A stretch of DNA of 55,657 bases from Prevotella sp. (GCA_017460515.1 JAFUAY010000022.1:78945-134601), one strand, 5' to 3'. Shown: positions 29,133-38,061, counted from the first letter of the stretch. Program-made: numbers and translations. Notes: generated by a model from the sequence alone, not told the origin.

Positions 29133-30875
29133 CTAAGCCAATTCCAGATCGAAGGCGACACGCAGTTTTTCGACAGAAGGGTTCTTGGCCACCATCTCCT
29201 CGAACTGCTCCTTGCGGGTCAGCACCTTGATCTGCTGCTGGCGCTCAGCCACCCGGATCGTCATGCTGATGTCGCTGTTGTGCAAGTACAGGCGCAACGT
29301 GCTGAGAATGCTGCCCAGGATATTCTCTACTTCAGTCTTGATGATCTCGTTGGGAACGATAAGGCTGACCTGAGGCAGTTCGGTGATCTGCGGATTCATA
29401 TTCTTCATGCGCGTGGCAATACCGCTCAGCTTCTGCGGCATACGGTTGCACATCGACATCCATTGCAGCTCCAGTTCATCCTGAGTGAAGGGCTCCGACT
29501 CCTTCCTGTTCTTCGAGTCCTGGTTCTGCATGCTGGGCAGTATCTGCATCTTGGAACGGTCCTGCTGACGCAGGTTGTTCCAGCTCATGCCTAACTGCGA
29601 AGCCTTCAGCGCAGGACGACTTGCGGGCTGCTTCACTTCACTCTCTACTTTTTTCACTTCACGCACTCCGACAGCCGCGGCCACCTGCGGAGCCGCTTTC
29701 ACTTGGACTGTGGACTGCTGAATAAGATTCTTAAACAGGGATTTCAGTCTTCTGGGCTTACGCCCACTGCCAGCTGCATCGTCGGGCTGCGTGAGCTGTG
29801 CCATCTCAATGAGGGTCAGCTCAACCAGCAGTCGCTTGTTGGATGACTGACGATAATTGATGTCACACTGGTTCATCACCCGCAGCGCACTGTAGAGGAA
29901 CGGCAGCGGTGCCTGCTGGGCCTGCTGCTGATAGCGCTGACGGGCTTGCTCGCTCACCTCCAGCAGTGGCAGTGTCTCAGCATCCTTTGCCATCATCACG
30001 TTGCGCACGTGCTTGGCCAGACCCTGAATCATCAGTCCACCGTCAAAGCCCTTGTTGATAATGTCGTTGAGCAGCACCATCACCTCGCTCACCTTATTCT
30101 TCAGCGCGAGGTCTACTATCTGGAAGTAATACTCCGAATCAAGCACGTTCAGGTCTTCTATCACCTTCTGATAGGTGATATTGCCCTGACAGAACGAAGC
30201 TGCCTGGTCAAAGATGGAGAGGGCATCACGCATACCGCCATCGGCTTTCTCGGCAATCACAGCCAGCGCTTTCTCTTCATACTGGATGCCTTCCTTCTCA
30301 GCCACCGACTTCAAGTGTGCAATGGTGTTCTGAACTGTCATGCGCTCGAAGTCATAAATCTGACAGCGGCTCAGGATGGTAGGCAGAATCTTGTGCTTCT
30401 CAGTCGTAGCCAGGATGAAAATCACGTGTGCGGGTGGCTCCTCCAGCGTCTTCAGGAAAGCGTTGAAGGCTGAGGTTGACAGCATGTGAACCTCGTCGAT
30501 GATAAACACCTTGTACTTGCCCAACTGCGGCGGGATGCGCGTCTGCTCCATCAGCGTCTTGATGTGCTCTACGGAGTTGTTGGAAGCGGCATCCAACTCA
30601 AAGATATTCAGCGAGCGCTGTTCGTTGAACGACTGACAGCTCTCACATTCGTTGCAGGCCTCGCCATCGGCTGTAGGATTCTGACAGTTGATGGCTTTGG
30701 CAAAGATACGCGCACAAGTAGTCTTTCCCACGCCACGCGGACCGCAGAACAGGTAGGCATGAGCCAGCTTTCCGCTCTTCACCGCATTCTTCAGCGTAGT
30801 GGTCAGCGCTGCCTGTCCCACCACTGTGTCGAACGACATCGGCCTGTATTTTCGTGCTGAAACAATATATTCCAT
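29133..30875 (-). CDS. dnaX: DNA polymerase III subunits gamma/tau
   Basis: A 580-residue clamp-loader ATPase. It starts MEYIVSARKYRPMSFDTVVG, with Walker A GPRGVGKTT, a Cys4 zinc module (CQNPTADGEACNECESC), Walker B DEVHMLS and an SRC sensor segment (ILSRCQIYDF). The C-terminal third is a tau-like tail. It loads the sliding clamp in replication. I chose ATG 30873-30875, 26 nt downstream of a TACCTTTG box (30901-30908); a longer frame would run through the promoter and repeats. Confidence 0.95.
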   Translation of the reverse strand: MEYIVSARKYRPMSFDTVVGQAALTTTLKNAVKSGKLAHAYLFCGPRGVGKTTCARIFAKAINCQNPTADGEACNECESCQSFNEQRSLNIFELDAASNNSVEHIKTLMEQTRIPPQLGKYKVFIIDEVHMLSTSAFNAFLKTLEEPPAHVIFILATTEKHKILPTILSRCQIYDFERMTVQNTIAHLKSVAEKEGIQYEEKALAVIAEKADGGMRDALSIFDQAASFCQGNITYQKVIEDLNVLDSEYYFQIVDLALKNKVSEVMVLLNDIINKGFDGGLMIQGLAKHVRNVMMAKDAETLPLLEVSEQARQRYQQQAQQAPLPFLYSALRVMNQCDINYRQSSNKRLLVELTLIEMAQLTQPDDAAGSGRKPRRLKSLFKNLIQQSTVQVKAAPQVAAAVGVREVKKVESEVKQPASRPALKASQLGMSWNNLRQQDRSKMQILPSMQNQDSKNRKESEPFTQDELELQWMSMCNRMPQKLSGIATRMKNMNPQITELPQVSLIVPNEIIKTEVENILGSILSTLRLYLHNSDISMTIRVAERQQQIKVLTRKEQFEEMVAKNPSVEKLRVAFDLELA

Positions 30876-30900
30876 TTCCTCGTTGATTGATTGTTGCTTG

Positions 30901-30908
30901 CAAAGGTA
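30901..30908 (-). promoter_or_regulatory. -7 promoter box of dnaX
   Basis: Minus-strand TACCTTTG followed by C. The same box lies in a repeat unit at 30987-30994, and a one-base variant lies in the third copy near 31063-31070. Confidence 0.7.
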
Positions 30909-31100
30909 CGAATAAACGAGAACAATACAAAATAAAATACATTTTTTTATTTTTATTGTCGAGTGAAAGTACCTTCGAACGGAGTTCAAAGGTACGAATA
31001 AGCGAATGAAAAACCAAATTTATTTGAGTTTTTCTGAGCGGAAGTACCTTCGAGCGAAGCTCAAGGGTACGAATAAACGAGAACAATACAAAATAAAATA
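30905..31100. repeat. Promoter-bearing repeat cluster upstream of dnaX
   Basis: A 35-bp sequence starting GGTACGAATAAACGAGAACA occurs twice exactly (30905-30939 and 31066-31100). Between are two hairpins, GTACCTTCGAAC/GTTCAAAGGTAC (about 30969-30994) and GTACCTTCGAGC/GCTCAAGGGTAC (about 31044-31070), whose inner stems differ by paired changes. Confidence 0.7.
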
Positions 31101-31155
31101 AAACACGGATATAGTTAAAAAGGATTAATTCACATCATAAATTCCAAAAATAAAC

Positions 31156-31163
31156 TATTTTTG
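31156..31163 (+). promoter_or_regulatory. -7 promoter box of the receptor-like gene
   Basis: TATTTTTG followed by CA; the ATG at 31170 lies only 6 nt after the box, so the mRNA may be leaderless. Confidence 0.6.
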
Positions 31164-31169
31164 CAAAAG

Positions 31170-32780
31170 ATGTTTCAACGTATTCTCATATTGTTCAGCT
31201 TCTTGCTCTGCAGCGCCATTTCGATTGCAGACAGCAGTTTGCCCATCATAGAGATGAAGGCAGACAGAACGGTCATTTATCCCCAGCGAATGGAACTGAC
31301 GGGTGAAGAAACGCTGATGGACGTGCTGCAGATGGTGCCGGAACTGCTGATGGCTGGCTACGAGGACGTCATATCGGGCTATAACCTCCGCATAGACAAC
31401 TGTCCGATGAATGGCGACACCAGGCTGATTCTCAGTCAGATGAAAGCCAAGGACATCAGCAAGATTCAGGTCTGCGACAATACGGCAGTGGCAAAGGGAA
31501 CCATCGGGATGGGACGCGTGCTGGACATCAACATGAAGATGTCCGACACGCCGAAAGGCTTCGTGGAAGGTCAGGGCGACTTTGGGAAAGACGCTGCAGG
31601 CATCGGCTCAGCTAACGCATTATTCGGCAGCCAGCATACCGACCTCTATGCCAACGCTTCCTATCGTCATCAGAACGGGAATGAGGAGTATTTGACCCTT
31701 CACATGACGAATCGCTTTGATGACAGAAACAAGCTGTTGACTTATTTCACCCAGCAGGTACTTGACCACCCTTCAGCGACATCACGCAAGGTTATGGGCA
31801 GAGCGAGATATTTCCATACCTTCAACGATATGGGTACGGAACTGCTTCTGGTGGGCGGGTATCAGTACGACAGTGATCTGGCGTTATCCAACAAGCTTCC
31901 ATTGTTTCTCGCTGAACTGAATACGCCTTTGTTCACTAAACGACTGTCTATGATGCTGGGTATTGAGGGCGATTTCCAGATGACCAGGCAAAAGGGTACG
32001 GACAGGAGCTGGGACGTCTTCAACTATGATGCCTACCTGCAGTTCACCTATGCCCTGCCCCAATGGAAACTGACGGTTGGCAATCGCGTGATATCCTATC
32101 ACTACAAGCTGAAGGAAGGCGGAGTCAGTCAGAACCATGCTGACGTCCGCAACAATTCAAATGCCTGCATCATCTTTGTGCCAGACAGCCGCCATCAGTT
32201 CCAGCTGGGCTATTACCGCAAATACTATAATCCCACCCACACGTCGCTCTTCAAGAATGCCAACACCATTTCTGATGAGGAATGGACCATCATGAAAGGA
32301 CAGCTGGAGGAACGGACCATCAATCAGATGAAACTTGCTTATGCCTTTAGCCAGCTGGCGTTGACAGTGAAGACGGAGGCAAGTCACTATGTCATTGAGA
32401 ATGGTGAGAATTTCACAGAACTCGGTGCATCGGCCTATTGGAAGACGATGGTGAGTACCAATCGTCCGAAAGGGATGACACTGGCTGGCGGAGCAAACCT
32501 TTATGCAGCCAAGAGCAGCACCTATGCATCGTTCAGGCTGGCTCCAACGGCTTATCTTCCACACGATTGGCAGATTGGCATGCAGATGGTCTATTACACC
32601 AAGCGTTCACCTAAGCGCGAGGCGACGGGGGTGCCTGTGTATGGTTGTGTATCAGCAAATAAGCAGCTGGGCAGCAACTGGAGTCTGGGCATTGACTGGC
32701 ATGATATGTTTGATGCATTCTGCAGTGATGCGACAATAAACAGACATGCTGTCAATATAAGAATGCAGTATCGATTCTGA
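31170..32780 (+). CDS. Small TonB-dependent-receptor-like outer-membrane protein
   Basis: A 536-residue protein with a signal peptide (about 1-22). It has a short plug-like domain (EETLMDVLQMVPELLMAGYE, VAKGTIGMGRVLDINMKM) and a beta-barrel with alternating aromatic strands ending RMQYRF, the C-terminal Phe typical of outer-membrane barrels. It lacks the carboxypeptidase-like domain and is shorter than most TonB-dependent receptors (700-1,100 residues), so it may be a reduced receptor or a barrel-only relative. Ligand unknown. No SusD-like partner is adjacent. Confidence 0.75.
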   Translation: MFQRILILFSFLLCSAISIADSSLPIIEMKADRTVIYPQRMELTGEETLMDVLQMVPELLMAGYEDVISGYNLRIDNCPMNGDTRLILSQMKAKDISKIQVCDNTAVAKGTIGMGRVLDINMKMSDTPKGFVEGQGDFGKDAAGIGSANALFGSQHTDLYANASYRHQNGNEEYLTLHMTNRFDDRNKLLTYFTQQVLDHPSATSRKVMGRARYFHTFNDMGTELLLVGGYQYDSDLALSNKLPLFLAELNTPLFTKRLSMMLGIEGDFQMTRQKGTDRSWDVFNYDAYLQFTYALPQWKLTVGNRVISYHYKLKEGGVSQNHADVRNNSNACIIFVPDSRHQFQLGYYRKYYNPTHTSLFKNANTISDEEWTIMKGQLEERTINQMKLAYAFSQLALTVKTEASHYVIENGENFTELGASAYWKTMVSTNRPKGMTLAGGANLYAAKSSTYASFRLAPTAYLPHDWQIGMQMVYYTKRSPKREATGVPVYGCVSANKQLGSNWSLGIDWHDMFDAFCSDATINRHAVNIRMQYRF

Positions 32781-32832
32781 CGATAACACATGAAATGGCA
32801 GTATCGAATTCTAACGACAAACGGAAGAGCGT

Positions 32833-34122
32833 ATGACAAGTATTGAACTGGATATGATACAAACTGCCGGCATTGGCGCCTTAGCACTCCTCGTCGGTAT
32901 GGTGTTAACGCGAAAGGTGGCTTTCCTACAGAAATTCTGCGTGCCCTCGCCAGTGAGCGGAGGAATCATCTTTTCACTGTTGACACTGGCACTATACGGA
33001 TGGGCCAATGTTGAGGTATCGTTCGATGGTACACTGAAAGACGTCTTTATGCTGGCATTCTTCACCAGCGTTGGATTCCAGAGTGACCTGAAGGTCATCA
33101 AGCAAGGTGGAAAACTGCTGGTTATCATGCTGACCTTATTGGTTGTCGTCATTGCAATGCAAAACCTGATGCCAATGGGAATCACCCGACTCATGGGTGT
33201 CGATCCACTGATTGGCATGGCTGCAGGAAGTATCTCCATGACAGGCGGACACGGAACGGCAGGCGGATTTGCAAGTGTTCTCGAAGGAATGGGACTGCAT
33301 GGCGCTGGAACCATCGGCATGGCTGCCGCAACATTCGGACTAATAGCAGGCTCGATGATTGGCGGTCCGTTGGCAGAAAGGATTATCCGCAAGAAACTGA
33401 CCCACGAACAGATGCAGCCACAAGATGACGAGATTGATCCTGCAATGGCTGGTATCGAGAGCGACGAGGCATCGCCAGCAGGTCGTGAAAAGCGTGTCAG
33501 CACAAACGAGCAGGAGTTCCAACAGTACGCCAAAGCCAGCTACTGCATCCTCCTGGTCATGGGTGGCGGCACCCTCATGAGCTGGTTGCTGGCAAAGACT
33601 GGCATCACCTTTCCCACCTATTTCGGCGCCTTGATCTTAGCTGCCATTGTGCGTAACACCATCGGATTCATCAGTTACAAGGCTGACGATGATGAGGACC
33701 AATCGTCTGCTAAATGGGTGAATGCAGAAAAGCTCCTTGATATGGAACGCATTATCAGCGTAGGCAACATCTGCCTGTCTTTATTCCTTGGCATGGCCAT
33801 GATATCCCTGAAGCTTTGGGAACTGCAAAGTCTGGCCCTTCCACTGATTGTCATCTTGACGTCTCAGGTCCTTTTGATGGCACTCTTTGCATACAAAGTG
33901 GCATTCCCGTTGTTAGGGCGCAATTATGATGCGGCAGTGCTGTGTGCAGGCATGTGTGGCTTCGGACTTGGTGCAACCCCCAATGCGATGGCAAACATGA
34001 GTGCCGTATGTTACAAATACCGCTATACGGTCAAGCCGTTCCTCATCGTCCCCATCATTGGTGCCATGTTTGCCGACCTGATTAACACAGGAATGATCAC
34101 CTTCTTCCTGAATATAATATAA
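32833..34122 (+). CDS. gltS: Sodium/glutamate symporter
   Basis: A 429-residue protein of the GltS family with about ten to twelve membrane segments in two inverted halves. Signatures are FCVPSPVSGGIIFSLLTLAL and GGHGTAGGFASVLEGMG in the first half, and a GFGLGATPNAMANM loop in the second. It imports glutamate with Na+. A long hydrophilic loop (about 190-235) carries many acidic residues. It has its own start after a 52-bp gap and a strong terminator at 34122-34151. Confidence 0.9.
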   Translation: MTSIELDMIQTAGIGALALLVGMVLTRKVAFLQKFCVPSPVSGGIIFSLLTLALYGWANVEVSFDGTLKDVFMLAFFTSVGFQSDLKVIKQGGKLLVIMLTLLVVVIAMQNLMPMGITRLMGVDPLIGMAAGSISMTGGHGTAGGFASVLEGMGLHGAGTIGMAAATFGLIAGSMIGGPLAERIIRKKLTHEQMQPQDDEIDPAMAGIESDEASPAGREKRVSTNEQEFQQYAKASYCILLVMGGGTLMSWLLAKTGITFPTYFGALILAAIVRNTIGFISYKADDDEDQSSAKWVNAEKLLDMERIISVGNICLSLFLGMAMISLKLWELQSLALPLIVILTSQVLLMALFAYKVAFPLLGRNYDAAVLCAGMCGFGLGATPNAMANMSAVCYKYRYTVKPFLIVPIIGAMFADLINTGMITFFLNII

Positions 34123-34123
34123 A

Positions 34124-34152
34124 ATCGTGCAGGCCACCATTGGTCTGCACGA
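34124..34152 (+). terminator. Terminator after gltS
   Basis: ATCGTGCAG and CTGCACGAT arms around GCCACCATTGGT, followed by TCTTAT. Confidence 0.7.
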
Positions 34153-34176
34153 TTCTTATCTGCTCATATCCGCGAC

Positions 34177-34338
34177 TTACTTCACCTCCTCGAATGAGAC
34201 ATTCATTGAGTTACAACTACTTGCGTGAGCCTGGTGTTTCAATGTCGCAAGATGCTTATAAGCATCCGTGTAGCAAACATCTAATCGCTCGAGCTTTGCT
34301 CGCTTGCCTAAGCAAGAACCATCGGCAAAGGTACACAT
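34177..34338 (-). other. Unconfirmed short ORF overlapping a promoter-like box
   Basis: The minus strand between gltS and the ATPase operon has a 53-codon open frame, MCTFADGSCLGKRAKLERLD onward, ending NVSFEEVK. It also contains TACCTTTG (34326-34333), a GATGCTTATAAGCATC palindrome and a CGAGCAAAGCTCG hairpin like those upstream of dnaX. It may be a remnant, a small gene, or only repeat DNA that happens to be open. Confidence 0.25.
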
Positions 34339-34403
34339 TTCTTCTCAAACTGAGATAAGAAAAACGATAATACTGATAAAATGCGAGTGGTCGTTTTTAT
34401 TCT

Positions 34404-34673
34404 TTATAGAAAGCTATCAAGTTTCTTCTTCAGAGTATTAACTCCAAAATAATCTAGGATATAAATAGGAAATGCACTTAATACAGCAACCATAGGGCAT
34501 TTGTGGTTAAGATCCTCTTTTTCTAAGGATTTATATAACTGATAGATTTCTGCATCATAGACACACTTCACAGAAATCCTTTCTCCAAGGAAATTCTGTT
34601 CAAGCTTCTCTACATATTTAGATTCAGCCCTACTGCCTTCAAATACAAATAGTTGTAGCTCGTTATTCGACAT
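34404..34673 (-). pseudogene. RloB/TOPRIM-like partner, probably internally deleted
   Basis: The 89-residue frame starts MSNNELQLFVFEGSRAESKY, where the FEGSRAESKY segment recalls the EGExTExxY start of RloB/TOPRIM-type partners of AAA ATPases. It then jumps after SLEKEDLN to a probable C-terminus (MVAVLSAFPIYILDYFG). Partners of this kind are usually about 200 residues or more, so the central acidic catalytic part seems missing. It overlaps the ATPase gene by 11 nt, the usual coupling of the pair. The start at 34671-34673 follows this overlap; a longer frame begins inside the ATPase gene. Confidence 0.55.
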
Positions 34674-35766
34674 AGAACGCACCTGCTCTATATATTTTCT
34701 CGATGTTATGACCAAATCTCAATTCCTTTTCAGTACAAGCCTGCAGAGGCTTGATTTTGTTATTCTGCAAAATGAAGTTGCAATCAGGACGAAGCAAGTC
34801 GTTTGTCATCAGATAGGTATTATGTGATGACGTAAATACCTGACAATTAAGATTAAACAATTGTTTGCATACCTCAAATGATAGTTTGAAATGATAGAAT
34901 GCATCGAACTCGTCAATAAAGACAAATGAAGCAGCTGTCATTCGTTTAATCCATACATATAATAATTCCAGCGCCTGTGTTCCTGTAGAAGCTATTGATA
35001 GGAATGGAACCGTATTCTCTTCAATTACACAATACAAATTCTTGTCGCCCTCTTTTGGTGTGACAAATTTGAAATTTTGTTCACTAACTTTAGCCAGGAA
35101 ATTGGAAAAATCTTCAGTATAATGATTCTGAATGATAAAATCCTCTAGACTAAAACTTGCTGTTTCAAGTCCAATAAACTCACGGCTATCCAGATTCTTA
35201 AACCAAAGCATGGAATTGACAAACATGATTAACTTAACAATGTAGTGATCCTGAGGAAAAGGGTATGAAGCGGTCAGAAAGTTAATAACAGAAACGCTAT
35301 TCACATTCTGCTTAAAATTTTCTTTAACTGTTGCGTCAACCTTGAATTGCTCGCTGTCAATTTCAAAGACGGTAGAATCTCTTTTGAAAACCTGCTTGTG
35401 ATTGACAGTCAGTGACTCTTCAACAAGCAATCCCATGGAATTCTTGGAATAGTTATACTCCAAAAAGTCATTATCAAACTTGAATACATATTCAAATTCG
35501 ACAGGTGAGTTAGGATTACCTGTATATGCAAAGTTTGCATAGTAATCAGTCTTTTTCCATTTAGCTGAAAGATGATTTTCTATATCGAATATTGCTAATG
35601 CAAAATTCGACTTACCAGAACCATTTGGACCATATACGATACCATTCTTAATAACACCATCTTTGATGGCATACTTGTTGAATTCGTAATTACTTGGTTG
35701 AGACAAATCCCACTCGATTCTATCTGCAAAACCTCGGAAGTTTTTTACGGCAAATTTGATTAGCAT
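34663..35766 (-). CDS. AAA15/21-type ATPase (defence-associated family)
   Basis: A 367-residue ABC-like ATPase: Walker A GPNGSGKS (45-52), a signature-like STGTQALELL, Walker B FVFIDEFD and the switch His in SSHN. A helical insertion lies between the halves. The family pairs with RloB/TOPRIM-like proteins in abortive-infection and PARIS-type systems, where the ATPase senses the trigger and the partner harms the cell. Here the partner appears shortened, so the system may be silent. A promoter box is at 35792-35799. Confidence 0.8.
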   Translation of the reverse strand: MLIKFAVKNFRGFADRIEWDLSQPSNYEFNKYAIKDGVIKNGIVYGPNGSGKSNFALAIFDIENHLSAKWKKTDYYANFAYTGNPNSPVEFEYVFKFDNDFLEYNYSKNSMGLLVEESLTVNHKQVFKRDSTVFEIDSEQFKVDATVKENFKQNVNSVSVINFLTASYPFPQDHYIVKLIMFVNSMLWFKNLDSREFIGLETASFSLEDFIIQNHYTEDFSNFLAKVSEQNFKFVTPKEGDKNLYCVIEENTVPFLSIASTGTQALELLYVWIKRMTAASFVFIDEFDAFYHFKLSFEVCKQLFNLNCQVFTSSHNTYLMTNDLLRPDCNFILQNNKIKPLQACTEKELRFGHNIEKIYRAGAFYVE

Positions 35767-35791
35767 AGCTATAATCTTTAGAATTTCGCTG

Positions 35792-35799
35792 CAAATATA
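35792..35799 (-). promoter_or_regulatory. -7 promoter box of the ATPase pair
   Basis: Minus-strand TATATTTG followed by C, 25 nt before the ATG. Confidence 0.65.
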
Positions 35800-35872
35800 C
35801 TAACAATTATTGAAATGCCGTAACTTTTTTACGAAAAAAAAATAACATTTCGTTGTCTTTTCTGACGATTTG

Positions 35873-36115
35873 CTATATTTCCCATGTATATGTTTCTACA
35901 AAATCTCCACAAGTTTCACAAGGCTCGTTGTCACACTCGTAATCGCCAAACATTTCTATCAGGTCTTGAAGTACGTTGTTCAGGTCTTGCGGTTTCAATT
36001 GATCAAAGATCTTCCTCAAAACTTCTATACGTTCTTCGTCCGTCAAGTCAATCTCTTCTTTGCCGTCTACACATAGCGAGTCGTGTATACAGCCTCTAAC
36101 CATTCTAAGAATCAT
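35873..36115 (-). CDS. Small Cys-rich protein, 80 aa
   Basis: An acidic 80-residue protein. The middle (LTDEERIEVLRKIFDQLKPQ) is helical, and the C-terminus carries three Cys in CDNEPCETCG, which with an earlier Cys may bind metal. No family recognised. It is the last gene of a three-gene minus group. Confidence 0.55.
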   Translation of the reverse strand: MILRMVRGCIHDSLCVDGKEEIDLTDEERIEVLRKIFDQLKPQDLNNVLQDLIEMFGDYECDNEPCETCGDFVETYTWEI

Positions 36116-36141
36116 ATTGCTTTAAAATCTTATTTTTGTTT

Positions 36142-36615
36142 TTAACAGAAGTCGACATCCCACCATCTAGAACCGTCTTGGGCGATTTCTTGCTGTGGAC
36201 CATAGGTCGACCAACGTTTTTCTTCTGGGTGTTTTTTGTAATAATCAGCAATGGTGATGCCTCCAAGAGATTTCTCCACGATTTGTTCAAAATCTTTTAT
36301 TGATACAGTCTCTCCATACTCGTCACAAATTCTCCATAGCCCACTTTCTAAGCTACGAGTGAGAAAAGCCAGACAAGAATAGATGCTTTTCTCATAAAAA
36401 TTCTGATTTGTACGAAAGAGGAAACGCCAACCACCTGAATATTTGCCTATATGTATTTTCTCTGTTATTGTGGACAAGACGTTTTCAAGACAGAGTGCTC
36501 CTAAACCTTCGTTGTAAAGGTCATCAGTATCGATCTTGCGTTTGTCTAGTAATTGATGACATTGGTCAATTTCCTCTTTGGTGGGGATACGCTTGAGATA
36601 GTAATTTGTGCTCAT
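36142..36615 (-). CDS. Unknown protein with IHIGKYSGGW motif, 157 aa
   Basis: A 157-residue soluble protein starting MSTNYYLKRIP. The block IHIGKYSGGWRFLFRTN recalls a family of phage and host proteins of the form TNYY...HIGKSSGGW, whose function is not known to me. It ends in DGSRWWDVDFC. It lies 26 nt before the Cys-rich gene and 19 nt after the 287-residue gene, so the three are probably one transcript. Confidence 0.65.
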   Translation of the reverse strand: MSTNYYLKRIPTKEEIDQCHQLLDKRKIDTDDLYNEGLGALCLENVLSTITEKIHIGKYSGGWRFLFRTNQNFYEKSIYSCLAFLTRSLESGLWRICDEYGETVSIKDFEQIVEKSLGGITIADYYKKHPEEKRWSTYGPQQEIAQDGSRWWDVDFC

Positions 36616-36634
36616 ATATCAGTGATGAAAGTGA

Positions 36635-37498
36635 TTAGATGTTATCTTCAATGATGAATTCCTCGCGGAGCGAGATGTCGTGATGGGGGGCTCTCTCGTA
36701 GCTGTCAATAGGACGCTTTATCTTTCGATATGAGAGTTCTGTAGTAGAGTGGTTTGTTGGTGTCCAGGAGTCGAAGTATTCAATAATCTCTTCTTTCCCA
36801 TTATATCGCGTTCTGCAATGTTTATGTGACTTGGGGTCAAAGTATGATGCTAAATCAGTCCATCCAAGTAAATCCCAAAAGCTGCAAGAGGAGAATACAT
36901 CCATACGGTATATTTTTTCATCAGTTGCCTTTTCTGTAAAGAAAGAGATTACACCATCCTGGTTTTCCGCTACTTCTATCTCTTTATATTCTTTCAGTTG
37001 CTCGTTCGTGAATATATCGTTTTGTTGCAGAAAAGTCATCAAATAGTCTATGGGATTGTGATGGTCTCTTAAATTGTAGGGTATTTGGAAGTTCAGTCCT
37101 ATTTGCAGTTTGTTTGCCAACTCTCGCCTTATGTCACAAGCCATAAACTCCTTCTGGCTTGGCGATAAGACATCCTTGCTATATTGTATGATGTCATGGC
37201 AATGCGATGCAGCAGAACTATGTCTGTTGATGCCATAATGGGCGGAATACCATATTAAGTCGCTTTCCTGAAGATTATTACGCAGGTCAACCACATCTTT
37301 GATTTTCTTTCTTTTCAGGTAGTTGGAAATCTCTGTTGCCAAAGCATGAAACTCAGGGGTATCATATTCTATATCCCTGAATAGTTTGTACTGCTTGATG
37401 GCATCGCTCGACTCTGTCAGTCCGATTGCATAGCGGTATCCCATCCAAATCAGCGCCTCTTGATAGAGGTCGCTGTCTTTCTTAACTCTTTCTGCCAT
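36635..37498 (-). CDS. Unknown protein, 287 aa
   Basis: No family recognised. The N-terminal half is helical (IWMGYRYAIGLTESSDAIKQ). The middle has a His-rich stretch (HYGINRHSSAASHCHDII) that could bind metal, and the end is polar. No signal peptide or membrane segment. It is first of the small minus group. Confidence 0.65.
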   Translation of the reverse strand: MAERVKKDSDLYQEALIWMGYRYAIGLTESSDAIKQYKLFRDIEYDTPEFHALATEISNYLKRKKIKDVVDLRNNLQESDLIWYSAHYGINRHSSAASHCHDIIQYSKDVLSPSQKEFMACDIRRELANKLQIGLNFQIPYNLRDHHNPIDYLMTFLQQNDIFTNEQLKEYKEIEVAENQDGVISFFTEKATDEKIYRMDVFSSCSFWDLLGWTDLASYFDPKSHKHCRTRYNGKEEIIEYFDSWTPTNHSTTELSYRKIKRPIDSYERAPHHDISLREEFIIEDNI

Positions 37499-37537
37499 AA
37501 TCCTAATAGTTTTTTGAATACTTTTCTACCTATAAGT

Positions 37538-37606
37538 ATGAAAATAATAAAAATGTTACGTCGTATAGGTGTTAAATATTGTAAATTAATTCGCTTGTAT
37601 ATGTAA
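37538..37606 (+). other. Possible leader peptide
   Basis: A 22-codon frame, MKIIKMLRRIGVKYCKLIRL then YM, rich in Lys, Arg and Ile, lies 50 nt before the 118-residue gene. It could be a leader or a short basic peptide; no independent support. Confidence 0.2.
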
Positions 37607-37656
37607 CATCTCAACGAGTTTCATACTTTATAAGCAGAACTGCAAAAAATATAAAT

Positions 37657-38013
37657 ATGGCAGAAATAATAAAGAAGAAAGACTGCTTCTTTCAGAAGCG
37701 AAGAGTGAGAGGCCGTTGGCTATCGCCTATTTTACTCGAAGTAATAGGTGTTATTGAGAATCGTGAAGGATATCGAGGTATATACAAAGTTCGCTGGCAT
37801 GTGCTGTCACGAGACAAAGTTTATACTTCTGTATTTCCTATGGCAACAATTAAGGATGGTGAGTTCGCTGACTTTGTACCAATGCCGCGTAAGATGTTTC
37901 TTGAGTGCGTTGAGATATTGAGAAAAGGGAAATTCTATAGCAATACAAGAAGGCTGGTAATGTATAGGATGAATAAGATGTTAGCAAATAATAATAATGC
38001 AGAGAAGGTGTAG
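37657..38013 (+). CDS. Unknown basic protein, 118 aa
   Basis: No family recognised. A basic 118-residue protein (KKKDCFFQKRRVRGRW at the start, KGKFYSNTRRLVMYRMNKM near the end) with a beta-rich middle, suggesting nucleic-acid contact. No promoter box is clear. Its TAG stop lies inside the following stem-loop. Confidence 0.6.
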   Translation: MAEIIKKKDCFFQKRRVRGRWLSPILLEVIGVIENREGYRGIYKVRWHVLSRDKVYTSVFPMATIKDGEFADFVPMPRKMFLECVEILRKGKFYSNTRRLVMYRMNKMLANNNNAEKV

Positions 38014-38032
38014 CCAACAACTACACCTTCTC
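38002..38032. terminator. Stem-loop between convergent genes
   Basis: GAGAAGGTGTAG and CTACACCTTCTC are a perfect 12-bp inverted repeat. No long T run on the plus strand; on the minus strand AT-rich sequence follows, so it may end dnaK transcripts too. Confidence 0.6.
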
Positions 38033-38061
38033 CAATTATCTTCTAACAATAATCCTTAATC

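Noticed and set aside
30875-30989. N-terminal extension of DnaX
   Set aside because: The 38 extra codons run through the promoter box and repeat DNA, and the family starts at MEYIVSARKYRP.
32811-33533. Long minus-strand frame inside gltS
   Set aside because: Ser/Pro/Ile-rich shadow translation of a well-supported transporter gene; similar shadows inside dnaX, pyrC and the kinases were dropped for the same reason.
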